Part shown: positions 20,852 to 29,854 of the stretch, piece by piece
Layout of the letters: every line of letters begins with the position of its first letter
Numbering within the stretch: position 1 is the first letter of the stretch
Source of the DNA: Mycolicibacterium brumae
GTDB lineage: Bacteria; Actinomycetota; Actinomycetes; Mycobacteriales; Mycobacteriaceae
Reading direction: 5' to 3'
Length of the DNA: 64,000 bases
Assembly (NCBI RefSeq): GCF_025215495.1
Contig: NZ_CP104302.1
Span: 620,001-684,000 of the forward strand
Translations under genes and position numbers: made by a program
Notes under the pieces: generated by a model
What the model saw: the letters and a program-made list of their open reading frames with translations, nothing else
Database searches by the model: none
Told to the model about the DNA's origin: nothing

Positions 20852-23230
20852 ATGAGCGGTGAACTGTCCCTTTTCCCGGAAACCAGCAGCGGGTCCGACG
20901 AGCTCCTGGTCGGCCTGAATCCCCAGCAACGCCAGGCGGTGCTGCACGAGGGCACGCCGCTGTTGATCGTCGCCGGGGCCGGCTCGGGCAAGACGGCGGT
21001 GCTGACCCGTCGGATCGCCTATCTGCTGGGCGCCCGCGACGTCGGTCCCGGGCAGATCCTGGCGATCACCTTCACCAATAAGGCCGCCGCGGAGATGCGG
21101 GAGCGTGTCGCCACCCTGGTCGGTCCGCAGGCGCGCAGCATGTGGGTGTCGACGTTCCATTCCACCTGCGTGCGGATCCTGCGCAGCCAGGCCTCGCTGC
21201 TGGAGGGGCTGAACTCCAACTTCTCCATCTACGACGCCGACGACTCGCGCCGACTGCTCGGCATGATCGCCCGGGACATGGGCCTGGACGTCAAGAAGCA
21301 CTCGCCGCGGCTGCTGGCCAACTCGATCTCGAACCTGAAGAACGAACTGATCGACCCCGATCAGGCGGTGGCCAACCTCGATGACAGCTCCGATGACCTG
21401 TCCCGGCTGGTGGCCTCGGTCTACGGGGAGTACCAGCGCCGGTTGCGCTCGGCCAACGCGATGGACTTCGACGACCTGATCTCCGAGACCGTCGGACTGC
21501 TGCAGGCGTTCCCGGACATCGCGAGCTACTACCGGCGGCGCTTCCGGCACATCCTGGTCGACGAGTACCAGGACACCAACCACGCGCAGTACGTGCTGGT
21601 CCGCGAACTCGTCGGGCACAACGTGGCCGCCGACGACCCGGCGCCGCCGGGACAGTTGTGCGTGGTGGGCGACGCCGACCAGTCCATCTACGCGTTCCGC
21701 GGCGCGACGATCCGCAATATCGAGGACTTCGAGCGCGACTATCCCGACGCCACCACCATCATGTTGGAGCAGAACTACCGCTCCACCCAGAACATCCTGA
21801 GCGCCGCGAACTCGGTGATCTCGCGCAACGCGGGTCGCCGGGAGAAGCGGCTGTGGACCGACGCCGGCGAGGGCGAGCTGCTCGTGGGCTACGTCGCCGA
21901 GAACGAGCACGACGAGGCCCGGTTCGTGGCCGGCGAAATCGACGCGCTGGTTGATCGGGGCGGGTTCACCTACAACGACATCGCGGTCTTCTACCGGACC
22001 AACAACTCCTCCCGCGCGTTGGAGGAGGTGTTCATCCGCACCGGCATCCCGTACAAGGTGGTCGGCGGCGTTCGCTTCTACGAGCGCAAGGAGATTCGCG
22101 ACATCGTCGCCTACCTGCGGGTGCTGGACAACCCCGGGGACGCGGTCAGCATGCGGCGCATCCTCAACACCCCCCGCCGCGGGATCGGCGACCGCGCCGA
22201 GGCCTGCGTGGCCGTGCACGCCGAGAACGCCGGCATCGGGTTCAACGACGCCCTGCGCGATGCCGCCGACGGCAAGGTCGCGATGCTCAACTCGCGCTCG
22301 GAGAAGGCCATCGCGGGCTTCATGGAGATGCTCGACGGGCTGCGCGGCCTGCTCGGCGACGAACTCGGCGATCTGGTGGAGGCGGTGCTCGATCGCAGCG
22401 GCTACCGCCGCGAGCTGGAATCCAGCAGCGACCCGCAGGAGCTGGCCCGGCTGGACAACCTCAACGAATTGGTCTCCGTCGCACACGAATTCAGCACCGA
22501 CCGGGCTAACGCGCAGGCGCTGCGGGAGGAAGAGGGGCTGGCCGATGATGTGCCCGACGCGGGCGCGCTGGCCGAGTTTCTGGAGCGGGTCTCGCTGGTC
22601 GCCGACGCCGACGAGATCCCGGAGGAAGGCGACGGCGTCGTCACCATGATGACCCTGCACACCGCCAAGGGCCTGGAGTTCCCGGCGGTGTTCGTCACCG
22701 GCTGGGAGGACGGGATGTTCCCGCACATGCGCGCCCTGGGCGACCCGCGGGAACTGTCCGAGGAACGACGGCTGGCCTACGTCGGCATCACTCGGGCGCG
22801 GCAGCGGCTGTACCTGAGCCGGGCCAAGGTCCGATCGTCGTGGGGGCAGCCGATGCTCAACCCGGAGTCGCGGTTTCTGCGTGAGATCCCGCAGGAGTTG
22901 ATCGACTGGCGGCGCACCGACAACGAGCCTGCGCGCGGTTTCGGCAACCGGGACGGGTACGGCCGCAGCGGCGACGGTTATGGCCGCAGCGCCCCGGTCA
23001 GCGGTGGCGGTTTCGGATCCGGGCGACCCGCGCCGGGCCGTAGCGCCGCGCCGCGCAATCGTTCGGTGATCACCCTGGAGCCCGGCGACCGGGTCACCCA
23101 CGACAAGTACGGCCTGGGCCGGGTCGAGGAGGTCTCCGGCGTCGGCGAGTCGGCGATGTCGCTGATCGACTTCGGCTCAGCGGGGCGGGTCAAGTTGATG
23201 CACAACCACGCTCCGCTGACCAAGCTGTAG
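20852..23230 (+). CDS. pcrA: ATP-dependent DNA helicase PcrA/UvrD1 (SF1A)
   Basis: 3'-5' SF1 helicase for nucleotide-excision repair and replication; the mycobacterial UvrD1 is partnered by Ku. 792 aa from ATG 20852 (MSGELSLF); an earlier in-frame start at 20810 is less likely. Motifs in order: GAGSGKTAVL (Walker A), ILVDEYQDTN (Walker B), DADQSIYAFRGA, MLEQNYRST, LHTAKGLEFPAVFV and YVGITRARQRLYLS. The C-terminal extension is Gly/Arg/Tyr-rich (GNRDGYGRSGDGYGRS) and ends in a Tudor-like module (GDRVTHDKYGLGRVEEV) as in UvrD1. In synteny with Rv0949. Confidence 0.96.
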   Translation: MSGELSLFPETSSGSDELLVGLNPQQRQAVLHEGTPLLIVAGAGSGKTAVLTRRIAYLLGARDVGPGQILAITFTNKAAAEMRERVATLVGPQARSMWVSTFHSTCVRILRSQASLLEGLNSNFSIYDADDSRRLLGMIARDMGLDVKKHSPRLLANSISNLKNELIDPDQAVANLDDSSDDLSRLVASVYGEYQRRLRSANAMDFDDLISETVGLLQAFPDIASYYRRRFRHILVDEYQDTNHAQYVLVRELVGHNVAADDPAPPGQLCVVGDADQSIYAFRGATIRNIEDFERDYPDATTIMLEQNYRSTQNILSAANSVISRNAGRREKRLWTDAGEGELLVGYVAENEHDEARFVAGEIDALVDRGGFTYNDIAVFYRTNNSSRALEEVFIRTGIPYKVVGGVRFYERKEIRDIVAYLRVLDNPGDAVSMRRILNTPRRGIGDRAEACVAVHAENAGIGFNDALRDAADGKVAMLNSRSEKAIAGFMEMLDGLRGLLGDELGDLVEAVLDRSGYRRELESSSDPQELARLDNLNELVSVAHEFSTDRANAQALREEEGLADDVPDAGALAEFLERVSLVADADEIPEEGDGVVTMMTLHTAKGLEFPAVFVTGWEDGMFPHMRALGDPRELSEERRLAYVGITRARQRLYLSRAKVRSSWGQPMLNPESRFLREIPQELIDWRRTDNEPARGFGNRDGYGRSGDGYGRSAPVSGGGFGSGRPAPGRSAAPRNRSVITLEPGDRVTHDKYGLGRVEEVSGVGESAMSLIDFGSAGRVKLMHNHAPLTKL

Positions 23231-23234
23231 CCGG

Positions 23235-23999
23235 TTACTGGCTGCAGTACTGCCTGGTGGGCTTCAGGAACGCCAGCGCGATGGCCGCCGCGGCGAGCAG
23301 GATGACCAGGATGGAATCCGCCGACACCACGCTGGGCGTGGGGACCGAGATTCCGCCGAGCATGTCGGAGAGGTCACCGAACACCGAGTCGATCATCAGC
23401 TTGCTGGCGACGATGGATACGACGACCGCGATGATGGCCGCCGCCCCACCGATGATCACCAGCAGCGGGCCCTTGGCTTTTCGGAGCAGCGCGAAGACGC
23501 CGCCGGCGATCATCGCGGCGCCGGCGATCGGGCAGAGCACGCCGACGAGCATCATGACCGGGCTGTACCAGCCGGGAAGGGCGGAAAGGCCGTATGACTC
23601 GTAGGTCGACAGTGCCGACATCGCGTTGAAGGATTCGACCGCGGCCCACAGCAGCAGGGCGCCGGTGAGGAACGAGATGATCGCCATGATGATGGCGGTG
23701 ACGTTCGACGGGGCAGGCGCGCCGAACGGGGCGCCCGCCGGCCCGTACCCGGGCTGGGCGCCATAGCCCGGCTGTGCCGGCTGGGCGCCGTAACCGGGCT
23801 GGGCCCCGTATCCGGGTTGTCCACCGTAGCCCGGCTGCGGGTACGGCTGGCCCTGCGGTGGCTGCCCCTGTTGCGGGTAGCCTTGCTGGTATGGCTGGCC
23901 TTGTGGGTACGGCTGGCCGGGCTGCGAGTAGGGCTGACCTTGCTGAGGATGGGGCTGGCCCCACTGCGGCTGCTGGCCCGGGGGCTGGTACGGATTCAC
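23235..23999 (-). CDS. QPGYG-repeat tail membrane protein, paralogue 1
   Basis: 254 aa. The N-terminal about 95 residues are low-complexity Q/P/G/Y repeats (GQPYPQ, QPGYGAQPGYG). About four membrane helices follow (from SNVTAIIMAIISFLTGALLLW to ILVILLAAAAIALAFL), and the protein ends FLKPTRQYCSQ. The end motif TRQYC is shared with the next gene upstream (ASTRQYCNR), and the two share layout and an AGGVFALLRKAKGPLLVIIGG-like helix; they are tandem paralogues. GTG start at 23999. Convergent with pcrA (4-bp gap). Not present between Rv0949 and Rv0950c in M. tuberculosis. Function unknown. Confidence 0.75.
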   Translation of the reverse strand: MNPYQPPGQQPQWGQPHPQQGQPYSQPGQPYPQGQPYQQGYPQQGQPPQGQPYPQPGYGGQPGYGAQPGYGAQPAQPGYGAQPGYGPAGAPFGAPAPSNVTAIIMAIISFLTGALLLWAAVESFNAMSALSTYESYGLSALPGWYSPVMMLVGVLCPIAGAAMIAGGVFALLRKAKGPLLVIIGGAAAIIAVVVSIVASKLMIDSVFGDLSDMLGGISVPTPSVVSADSILVILLAAAAIALAFLKPTRQYCSQ

Positions 24000-24141
24000 C
24001 TGAGCAGGTTATCCCGGCCTGAGCGCCGATGAGCGCACGAGTTTCGCCGGGATGGGCTTCCCGGCACTCGGAGCCTGGTCTGGGCCGCACGTCGCAGCTG
24101 GGCCTTCTGCCGCCGAGCGTGCATCCAGCGCCGCCACTCGG

Positions 24142-24355
24142 GGCGAGCGTGCACGCAGCGTCAGATTCGGGCGGCGAAGGTGCACGCAGGTCAGTTTTCA
24201 GGCGCGAGGGTGCGCTCAGAGTCAGTTTTCGGGCGCGAGCGTGCGCTCAGGTCCGCCTCGTCCTGGGAGTTTGCGGACGTGGGCGCACGCTCGTCCGTGG
24301 ATTCTGACCTGCGTGCACGCTCGTGACGAGATACGACCGTGGCTGCACGTTCGTC
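24142..24355. repeat. Array of short direct and inverted repeats in a 462-bp gene-free gap
   Basis: The gap 24000-24461 has no credible gene. On the + strand four imperfect units of 30-31 bp begin near 24143, 24174, 24204 and 24235, each built on GCGAGCGTGCACGCAG-TCAG-type sequence. At about 24281-24352 the same motif recurs in reverse orientation (GACCTGCGTGCACGCTCGT and two degenerate copies). The region can fold on itself. The units vary by substitution and have no unique spacers, so this is not a CRISPR. Confidence 0.7.
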
Positions 24356-24461
24356 CTCCTGGCCAGGGAGAAGCCCAGACCTTCCATCGTCGTCGCGCAC
24401 TCTGGCCCGAAAACGCGTCGCGCCCCGCCGACCGGGGTCGACGGGGCGCGAACGGACGAAA

Positions 24462-25559
24462 TCACCGGTTGCAGTACTGCCTGGTCGAGGCCAGCAGCGA
24501 CAGCCACAGGGTGGCCGCCGGGAAGATGAGACCGACGATGGAGAAGAACGAGGCCGCGCCGGCGCCGCTCATATTGACCCCGTAGGTCGAGGACAGGCTG
24601 GACACCACGGCGGCGGCCAACAGCATGCTGAGGATTCCGATCGCGATGACCACCGCGCAGGTGATCGTGATGATCAGCGGTCCGAGCCTCTTGCGCTGCA
24701 ACGAGAACACGCCGCCGGTGATCAGGCCCGCGGCCACCGCCAGGTTCAGCAGGCCCAGGACCAGCAGCCAGCCGCTGTACCAGCCGACCGAGCTGAAAGC
24801 GGTCGCGGAGCTGGCGCCGAACGCGGAGAACCCGCCGTACAGCGACGGCAGGGCGCCGAGGAAGGCCAGGCCGACCATGATGAACGTGGTCAGGTTCGAC
24901 GCGTCCGGGGTTCCGAACCCGGGGATGTTGAAGCCGCCGGGGGCGCCGTAGCCGGGCTGGGCGCCGGGCTGCGAGTAGGGCGCGCCGGGCATTCCGTAAC
25001 CGGGCTGAGCGCCGGGCTGGCCGTACGGCGCAGAACCGGGCTGGGAGTACGGGGCGCCCGGCTGCGGCGCCTGCTGGCCGTAGGGCGCCTGCTGACCGAA
25101 CTGCGGAGCCTGCCCGAACTGCGGCGGCTGTCCGTACTGGGGGGCCTGTCCGTACTGGGGCGGCTGCCCGTACTGCGGCTGCTGCCCGAACTGCGGGGCC
25201 TGCTCGCCGTACTGCGGCGCCGACGAACCCGGCTGTGAGTACGGCTGGGAGTAGGGCTGCTGCGGACCCGAGGCGCCGAACTGCGGCGCGGACGATCCGG
25301 ACTGAGGCGAGGCGCCGAACTGCGGCGCGGAAGAGCCGAACTGCGGCGCCGACGAACCGGACGGCGGAGCAGATGAAGGAGCCGAGGAACCGGGCTGCGG
25401 AGCAGAAGAACCGGACGACGAGGCCGACGAATCGAATTGCGGGTACACCGTGGTCGGCTGCGCGGACGGGTCGTCCTGCGGGGCGGGAGCCCCGGCCTGA
25501 TCCCACGGCGAAGAGGGCTGCTGCTGGGGCTGCTGGCCCTCAGGTTCGTTCGAATTCAC
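24462..25559 (-). CDS. Q/P/G/Y-rich tail membrane protein, paralogue 2
   Basis: 365 aa from GTG 25559 (a TTG lies one codon earlier). The first about 215 residues are low complexity: SSAPQFGASPQSG units, then PQYGQPPQYGQAPQYGQ, then QPGAPYSQPG and QPGYG repeats. Four membrane helices follow (starting LTTFIMVGLAFLGALPSLY), with conserved TGGVFSLQRKRLGPLIITI and a final LLASTRQYCNR. It shares the C-terminal architecture and TRQYC ending with the gene at 23235. The repeat tract is likely length-variable between strains. Function unknown; a membrane-anchored, self-associating tail is an inference. Confidence 0.72.
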   Translation of the reverse strand: MNSNEPEGQQPQQQPSSPWDQAGAPAPQDDPSAQPTTVYPQFDSSASSSGSSAPQPGSSAPSSAPPSGSSAPQFGSSAPQFGASPQSGSSAPQFGASGPQQPYSQPYSQPGSSAPQYGEQAPQFGQQPQYGQPPQYGQAPQYGQPPQFGQAPQFGQQAPYGQQAPQPGAPYSQPGSAPYGQPGAQPGYGMPGAPYSQPGAQPGYGAPGGFNIPGFGTPDASNLTTFIMVGLAFLGALPSLYGGFSAFGASSATAFSSVGWYSGWLLVLGLLNLAVAAGLITGGVFSLQRKRLGPLIITITCAVVIAIGILSMLLAAAVVSSLSSTYGVNMSGAGAASFFSIVGLIFPAATLWLSLLASTRQYCNR

Positions 25560-25602
25560 CAACGCAGACTATCGCGGCCGCTGAGGCCGACGCAGCACCA
25601 GC

Positions 25603-26361
25603 TCACCCGGCCGCCCAGCGGCGGGTCGACGGCAACAACGCCAATATGACCGTGGCCAGCGGCAACGCGGGCACTGCGTAGACCACCGCTTCCAGCCGTG
25701 CGCCGGCGACGAACACCCCGGCGAACATCAACAGCGCGATCACCGCGCCCGCGGTCAGCAGGTACGGGCCCCAGGATCGTCGGCGCAGGGTGAACAGCAC
25801 GCCGACGATGGTGGCCGCGGCGAACACGCAGGTCAGGAACCCGATCGCCACGCAGAACAGTTGGTCGCCGTCCCACCAGCCGGCGATCAGATTGGTGGCG
25901 ACCACCGAGGTCGGCCAGCCGCTGAGCATGGCGGTGACGGCGGCGGCCTGCGCGGTTAGCCCGGAGGGCTCGACGAGCGAGGAACGAGTGAGGGAGGGGC
26001 CCTCCGCGACATCCCCGGAGGGCTCGACGAGCGAGGAACGAGCGAGGGAGGGGCCCTCCGCGACATTCCCGGACGGCTCGACGAGCGAGGAACGAGCGGC
26101 CGCCACCTCCGCGGGGACGACGGGAATCGCGCCGGTGGGGGCGCGGCGAATGATTCGGGTCTCCGAGCCAGTCCCGTCCGAGCCGCGCTCGCTGGGTTCC
26201 TCGGCGGCCTGCGCGGGCGCGCGGCGCAGAATGCGAGTGTGCTCACCCGAGCCCGAGCCCGAATCCGAGCCCGAATCCGGGTTTGGTGAAGCAGTCGAAT
26301 CAGGCAAACGCCTGGTCAGCCGGCGTAGGAACCGACGCTGATACCGCGGGCGGCCAGCCAC
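25603..26361 (-). CDS. Membrane protein paralogue 3 with 18-residue tandem repeats
   Basis: 252 aa. A charged/polar N-terminal half contains two ILRRAP/IIRRAP-type motifs (EHTRILRRAP, ETRIIRRAP) and then three 18-residue repeats (ARSSLVEPSGNVAEGPSL type). About four membrane helices follow, with GVLFTLRRRSWGPYLLTAGA, and the end is LLPSTRRWAAG. The helix layout and STR-W/Y ending match the two preceding genes, but the tail is not Q-rich. GTG start at 26361 overlaps the end of the M23 peptidase gene by 46 bp; a later start is possible. Confidence 0.65.
   Translation of the reverse strand: MAGRPRYQRRFLRRLTRRLPDSTASPNPDSGSDSGSGSGEHTRILRRAPAQAAEEPSERGSDGTGSETRIIRRAPTGAIPVVPAEVAAARSSLVEPSGNVAEGPSLARSSLVEPSGDVAEGPSLTRSSLVEPSGLTAQAAAVTAMLSGWPTSVVATNLIAGWWDGDQLFCVAIGFLTCVFAAATIVGVLFTLRRRSWGPYLLTAGAVIALLMFAGVFVAGARLEAVVYAVPALPLATVILALLPSTRRWAAG
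25961..26096 (-). repeat. 54-bp in-frame tandem repeat (VNTR-like)
   Basis: Unit start points at 25967, 26021 and 26075 (period exactly 54 bp, 18 codons). The first two copies differ at few positions; the third is partial. It lies inside the coding sequence of the gene at 25603 and keeps the frame, so copy-number changes would lengthen or shorten the extramembrane region without a frameshift. Confidence 0.85.
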
Positions 26362-27299
26362 GGCACCGGGTCGATGCGGCTGCTGCCGTCGGGCATGACC
26401 TCGAAGTGACAGTGCGGGCCGGTGGAGAAGCCGCGGTTGCCGACGGTGGCGATCTGGTCACCGGCCATTACCTGCTGGCCGGTGGTGACGGTCCAGGAGT
26501 TGATGTGGCCGTAGAGCGTGACGGTTCCGTCGGTGTGGCGAAGTTTGACGTAGGCGCCATAGCCGGCGGTCGGACCGGCCTCGATGACGACGCCGTCGGA
26601 CACCGCGTAGATCGGGGTGCCGATCGGGGCGGCCATATCGATGCCGCCGTGCAGCGCGCCCCAGCGGTAGCCGTAGCCGGAGGTGAAGATGCCCTGGGTG
26701 GGCTTGACGAACAGCGGGCGCGACAGCCGGGCTTCACGCTCGGCGCGCTCCTGGGCGAACGCGGTGCCCTTGGCCAGTTCTTCCTGATGTCCGCTCGTGC
26801 TCAGCGCCGGGTTCATCGCCACCAACTGCATGCCCTTGGACGTGCCGGTGATGGTGGCGCCCTCGACCTCGTCGGCAGAGCCGGCGGCCAGCACGGTCTT
26901 GGTGACCGGGGCGACGTCGCGGGGGGCCATCGCGGTGTAGGCGGCGGCAGCGGCGGCGCCGGCTGCCATCGCGACGATCAGCGCGCGGCCCTTGGCTGCG
27001 CTGGTGTCGGCCTTGCGGTGCTGGCCGAGGCGGGGCAGCACCTCGGTGCTGACATTGTCGGAGTCGTCGCGGCGCTCCAGGCGGATCGCGACGAGGTTCT
27101 CGGTGTCGGCCAGGTCGTCGAGCTCGGGCGCCCGCAGCACGTCGGTGGCGCCGCCGAAGGTGTTGTCGAAAAAGTCCAGGTCGGAAGCGTCGTCGCGGTT
27201 CAGTCGGACGGGCCTCTTAGCCCCGCTGGCGGCCGTCTTCGAGCGGCGGGCATCCCGCGGAGCTCCCGAACGCGAAGCACCTGAAAATGTCTGCTGCAC
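26316..27299 (-). CDS. M23 family metallopeptidase, membrane-anchored (Rv0950c-like)
   Basis: Probable zinc endopeptidase/LytM-domain envelope protein, about 327 aa. A basic/acidic cytosolic N-terminus (about 1-105) is followed by one membrane segment (ALIVAMAAGAAAAAAYTAMA). The C-terminal M23 domain has ALHGGIDMAAP (HxxxD metal ligands) and GPHCHFEV (HxH), both complete, so catalysis is possible. Start GTG 27299 or TTG 27302, 7-10 nt after GGAG. It is divergent from sucC; the shared 5' region contains a CRP-type palindrome. Matches Rv0950c in position. Confidence 0.88.
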   Translation of the reverse strand: MQQTFSGASRSGAPRDARRSKTAASGAKRPVRLNRDDASDLDFFDNTFGGATDVLRAPELDDLADTENLVAIRLERRDDSDNVSTEVLPRLGQHRKADTSAAKGRALIVAMAAGAAAAAAYTAMAPRDVAPVTKTVLAAGSADEVEGATITGTSKGMQLVAMNPALSTSGHQEELAKGTAFAQERAEREARLSRPLFVKPTQGIFTSGYGYRWGALHGGIDMAAPIGTPIYAVSDGVVIEAGPTAGYGAYVKLRHTDGTVTLYGHINSWTVTTGQQVMAGDQIATVGNRGFSTGPHCHFEVMPDGSSRIDPVPWLAARGISVGSYAG

Positions 27300-27404
27300 C
27301 AACCCAAAACTCCACGTGTCGTAACCAAAGCGTTATCTTGACCAAGGGAACGTTAACGAAACCCCAGCGATCCTCGCAAGCGAATCAGGGGAGCGCCATG
27401 GCTT

Positions 27405-27420
27405 TGTGAGTGGTATCACC
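27405..27420. promoter_or_regulatory. CRP-type binding site between M23 peptidase and sucC
   Basis: TGTGAGTGGTATCACC fits TGTGA-N6-TCACA in nine of ten fixed positions. It is about 105 bp upstream of the M23 gene and 145 bp upstream of sucC, so either or both could be controlled by the cAMP receptor protein. Confidence 0.6.
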
Positions 27421-27565
27421 CGCGCCGCCCGGTGACTTTAACCACAACCAGAGGTCGCTGTGACGACTCTACATGCGGGTCGATATGGTTTGTACCGGGC
27501 GACTACCGCCACCTTTGGATCCCGCGGCGCCGCCAACCATAAGCCGAATAGAACAGTGAGTTCAC

Positions 27566-28729
27566 ATGGATCTTTTCGAGTATCAGGCGAAGGAGCTTTT
27601 CGCCAAGCACGACGTCCCCACCAGCGCCGGACGGGTCACCGAATCCGCCGATGACGCCAAGGCCATCGCCGAGGAGATCGGCAAGCCGGTCATGGTGAAG
27701 GCCCAGGTCAAGACCGGTGGCCGGGGCAAGGCGGGCGGCGTGAAGTACGCCGCCACCGCCGACGACGCGCACACCCACGCCGGAAATATTCTCGGCCTGG
27801 ACATCAAGGGCCACGTCGTCAAGAAGCTGTTGGTGGCCGAGGCCAGCGACATCGCCGAGGAGTACTACATCTCCTTCCTGCTCGACCGGTCCAACCGCAC
27901 CTACCTGGCGATGTGCTCAGTGGAAGGCGGTATGGAGATCGAAGAGGTCGCCGCCACCAAGCCGGACCGCCTCGCCAAGGTGCCCGTCGACGCCATCAAC
28001 GGCGTCGACATCGCCACCGCCCGGTCCATCGCCGAGCAGGGCCACCTGCCCGCCGAGGTGCTCGACGCCGCCGCGATCACCATCGCCAAGCTGTGGGAGG
28101 TGTTCGTCGGCGAGGACGCCACCCTGGTGGAGGTCAACCCGCTGGTCCGCACCCCCGACGACCAGATCCTGGCGCTCGACGGCAAGATCACCCTGGACGA
28201 GAACGCCGACTTCCGGCACCCCGACCACGAGCAGTTCGTCGACCAGGACGCCACCGATCCGCTGGAGCTCAAGGCCAAGCAGCACGACCTGAACTACGTC
28301 AAGCTCGACGGCCAGGTCGGCGTGATCGGCAACGGCGCCGGCCTGGTGATGTCCACCCTGGACGTCGTCGCCTACGCCGGGGAGAACCACGGCGGGGTCA
28401 AGCCGGCCAACTTCCTGGACATCGGCGGCGGCGCGTCGGCCGAGGTGATGGCCGCCGGACTGGACGTGATCCTGGGCGACAGCCAGGTCAAGAGCGTGTT
28501 CGTCAACGTGTTCGGCGGTATCACCAGCTGCGACGCGGTGGCCACCGGCATCGTCAAGGCGCTGGAGATCCTCGGCGATGAGGCCAACAAGCCCCTCGTC
28601 GTCCGCCTGGACGGCAACAACGTCGAAGAGGGCCGCCGCATCCTGGCCGAAGCCAACCACCCCCTGGTGATCCAGGCCGAGACCATGGACTCCGGCGCCG
28701 ACAAGGCCGCCGAGCTGGCGAACAAGTAA
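27566..28729 (+). CDS. sucC: Succinyl-CoA ligase (ADP-forming), beta subunit
   Basis: TCA-cycle enzyme making ATP from succinyl-CoA. 387 aa, standard length. It begins [18 protein letters not shown]; the ATP-grasp domain has [17 protein letters not shown]. The CoA-ligase domain carries [16 protein letters not shown] and [14 protein letters not shown]. Operon with sucD (14-bp gap). 263 bp upstream hold a CRP-type site. Confidence 0.97.
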   Translation: MDLFEYQAKELFAKHDVPTSAGRVTESADDAKAIAEEIGKPVMVKAQVKTGGRGKAGGVKYAATADDAHTHAGNILGLDIKGHVVKKLLVAEASDIAEEYYISFLLDRSNRTYLAMCSVEGGMEIEEVAATKPDRLAKVPVDAINGVDIATARSIAEQGHLPAEVLDAAAITIAKLWEVFVGEDATLVEVNPLVRTPDDQILALDGKITLDENADFRHPDHEQFVDQDATDPLELKAKQHDLNYVKLDGQVGVIGNGAGLVMSTLDVVAYAGENHGGVKPANFLDIGGGASAEVMAAGLDVILGDSQVKSVFVNVFGGITSCDAVATGIVKALEILGDEANKPLVVRLDGNNVEEGRRILAEANHPLVIQAETMDSGADKAAELANK

Positions 28730-28743
28730 GGGAGCCCACGAAC

Positions 28744-29646
28744 ATGTCTATCTTCCTGAACAAGGATTCCAAGGTCATCGTCCAGGGCATCACCGGCGGT
28801 GAGGGCACCAAGCACACCAAGCTGATGCTCAAGGCCGGCACCCAGGTGGTCGGCGGCGTCAACGCCCGCAAGGCCGGCACCACCGTGGCCCACGTCGACG
28901 CCGACGGCAACGACGTCGAGCTGCCGGTGTTCGGCAGCGTCGCCGAGGCGATGGAGAAGACCGGCGCCGACGTGTCGATCGCCTTCGTGCCGCCGGCGTT
29001 CTGCAAGGACGCCATCATCGAGGCCATCGACGCCGAGATCCCGCTGCTGGTGGTCATCACCGAGGGCGTCCCGGTGCAGGACACCGCCTACGCGTGGGCC
29101 TACAACCTGGAGAAGGGGCAGAAGACCCGGATCATCGGGCCGAACTGTCCGGGCATCATCACCCCGGGTGAGGCGCTGGTCGGCATCACGCCGAACAACA
29201 TCACCGGCAAGGGGCCGATCGGCCTGGTGTCCAAGTCCGGCACGCTGACCTACCAGATGATGTACGAGCTGCGCGATCTCGGTTTCTCCACCGCGATCGG
29301 CATCGGCGGCGACCCGGTCATCGGCACCACCCACATCGACGCCATCGCCGGCTTCGAGAAGGACCCGGAGACCAAGGTCATCGTGATGATCGGCGAGATC
29401 GGTGGCGACGCCGAGGAGCGGGCGGCCGACTACATCAAGGCCAATGTCAGCAAACCGGTCGTCGGCTACGTCGCGGGCTTCACCGCCCCGGAGGGCAAGA
29501 CCATGGGCCATGCCGGCGCGATCGTGTCGGGCTCCTCGGGCACCGCGCAGGCCAAGAAGGAGGCCCTGGAGGCCGCTGGCGTCAAGGTCGGAAAGACCCC
29601 GTCGGAGGCCGCGCGGCTGGCCCGCGAGCTCTACCAGTCGCTGTAG
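28744..29646 (+). CDS. sucD: Succinyl-CoA ligase (ADP-forming), alpha subunit
   Basis: Partner of SucC; carries the phosphohistidine. 300 aa: CoA-binding Rossmann start ([18 protein letters not shown]), [17 protein letters not shown], and the active-site histidine in [16 protein letters not shown] strong Rho-independent-type hairpin follows 16 bp after the stop. Confidence 0.97.
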   Translation: MSIFLNKDSKVIVQGITGGEGTKHTKLMLKAGTQVVGGVNARKAGTTVAHVDADGNDVELPVFGSVAEAMEKTGADVSIAFVPPAFCKDAIIEAIDAEIPLLVVITEGVPVQDTAYAWAYNLEKGQKTRIIGPNCPGIITPGEALVGITPNNITGKGPIGLVSKSGTLTYQMMYELRDLGFSTAIGIGGDPVIGTTHIDAIAGFEKDPETKVIVMIGEIGGDAEERAADYIKANVSKPVVGYVAGFTAPEGKTMGHAGAIVSGSSGTAQAKKEALEAAGVKVGKTPSEAARLARELYQSL

Positions 29647-29661
29647 GCACATCCACAAGAC

Positions 29662-29690
29662 CGGCGCCGGGGCGAACCGCCCCGGCGCCG
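29662..29690 (+). terminator. Terminator after sucCD
   Basis: Perfect 13-bp GC-rich stem (CGGCGCCGGGGCG and its complement) with a 3-nt AAC loop, followed by ATCGCTTTTC. Confidence 0.85.
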
Positions 29691-29854
29691 ATCGCTTTTC
29701 GGTCTCGCCGCCCTGACACGCCAAGCGGGCACACGGTCAGCCCAGCAACGTGCGCTAGCGTGGTTCACCGAGCCGCACCGCGCGCCGCTGTCTGCGTGCG
29801 CGCGATGCGGGACGGTTGCGCCATCTGTCGGCGCCCAATGATTCAGGAGGGGTC

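Noticed and set aside
20090..23101. 1003-codon open frame on the minus strand opposite pcrA
   Set aside because: It is the antisense shadow of the pcrA helicase and the end of the aldehyde dehydrogenase gene. High-GC third positions keep antisense frames open; its translation has no domain logic.
24142..24355. CRISPR array
   Set aside because: Units vary by substitution, directly abut each other and have no unique spacers or cas genes nearby.
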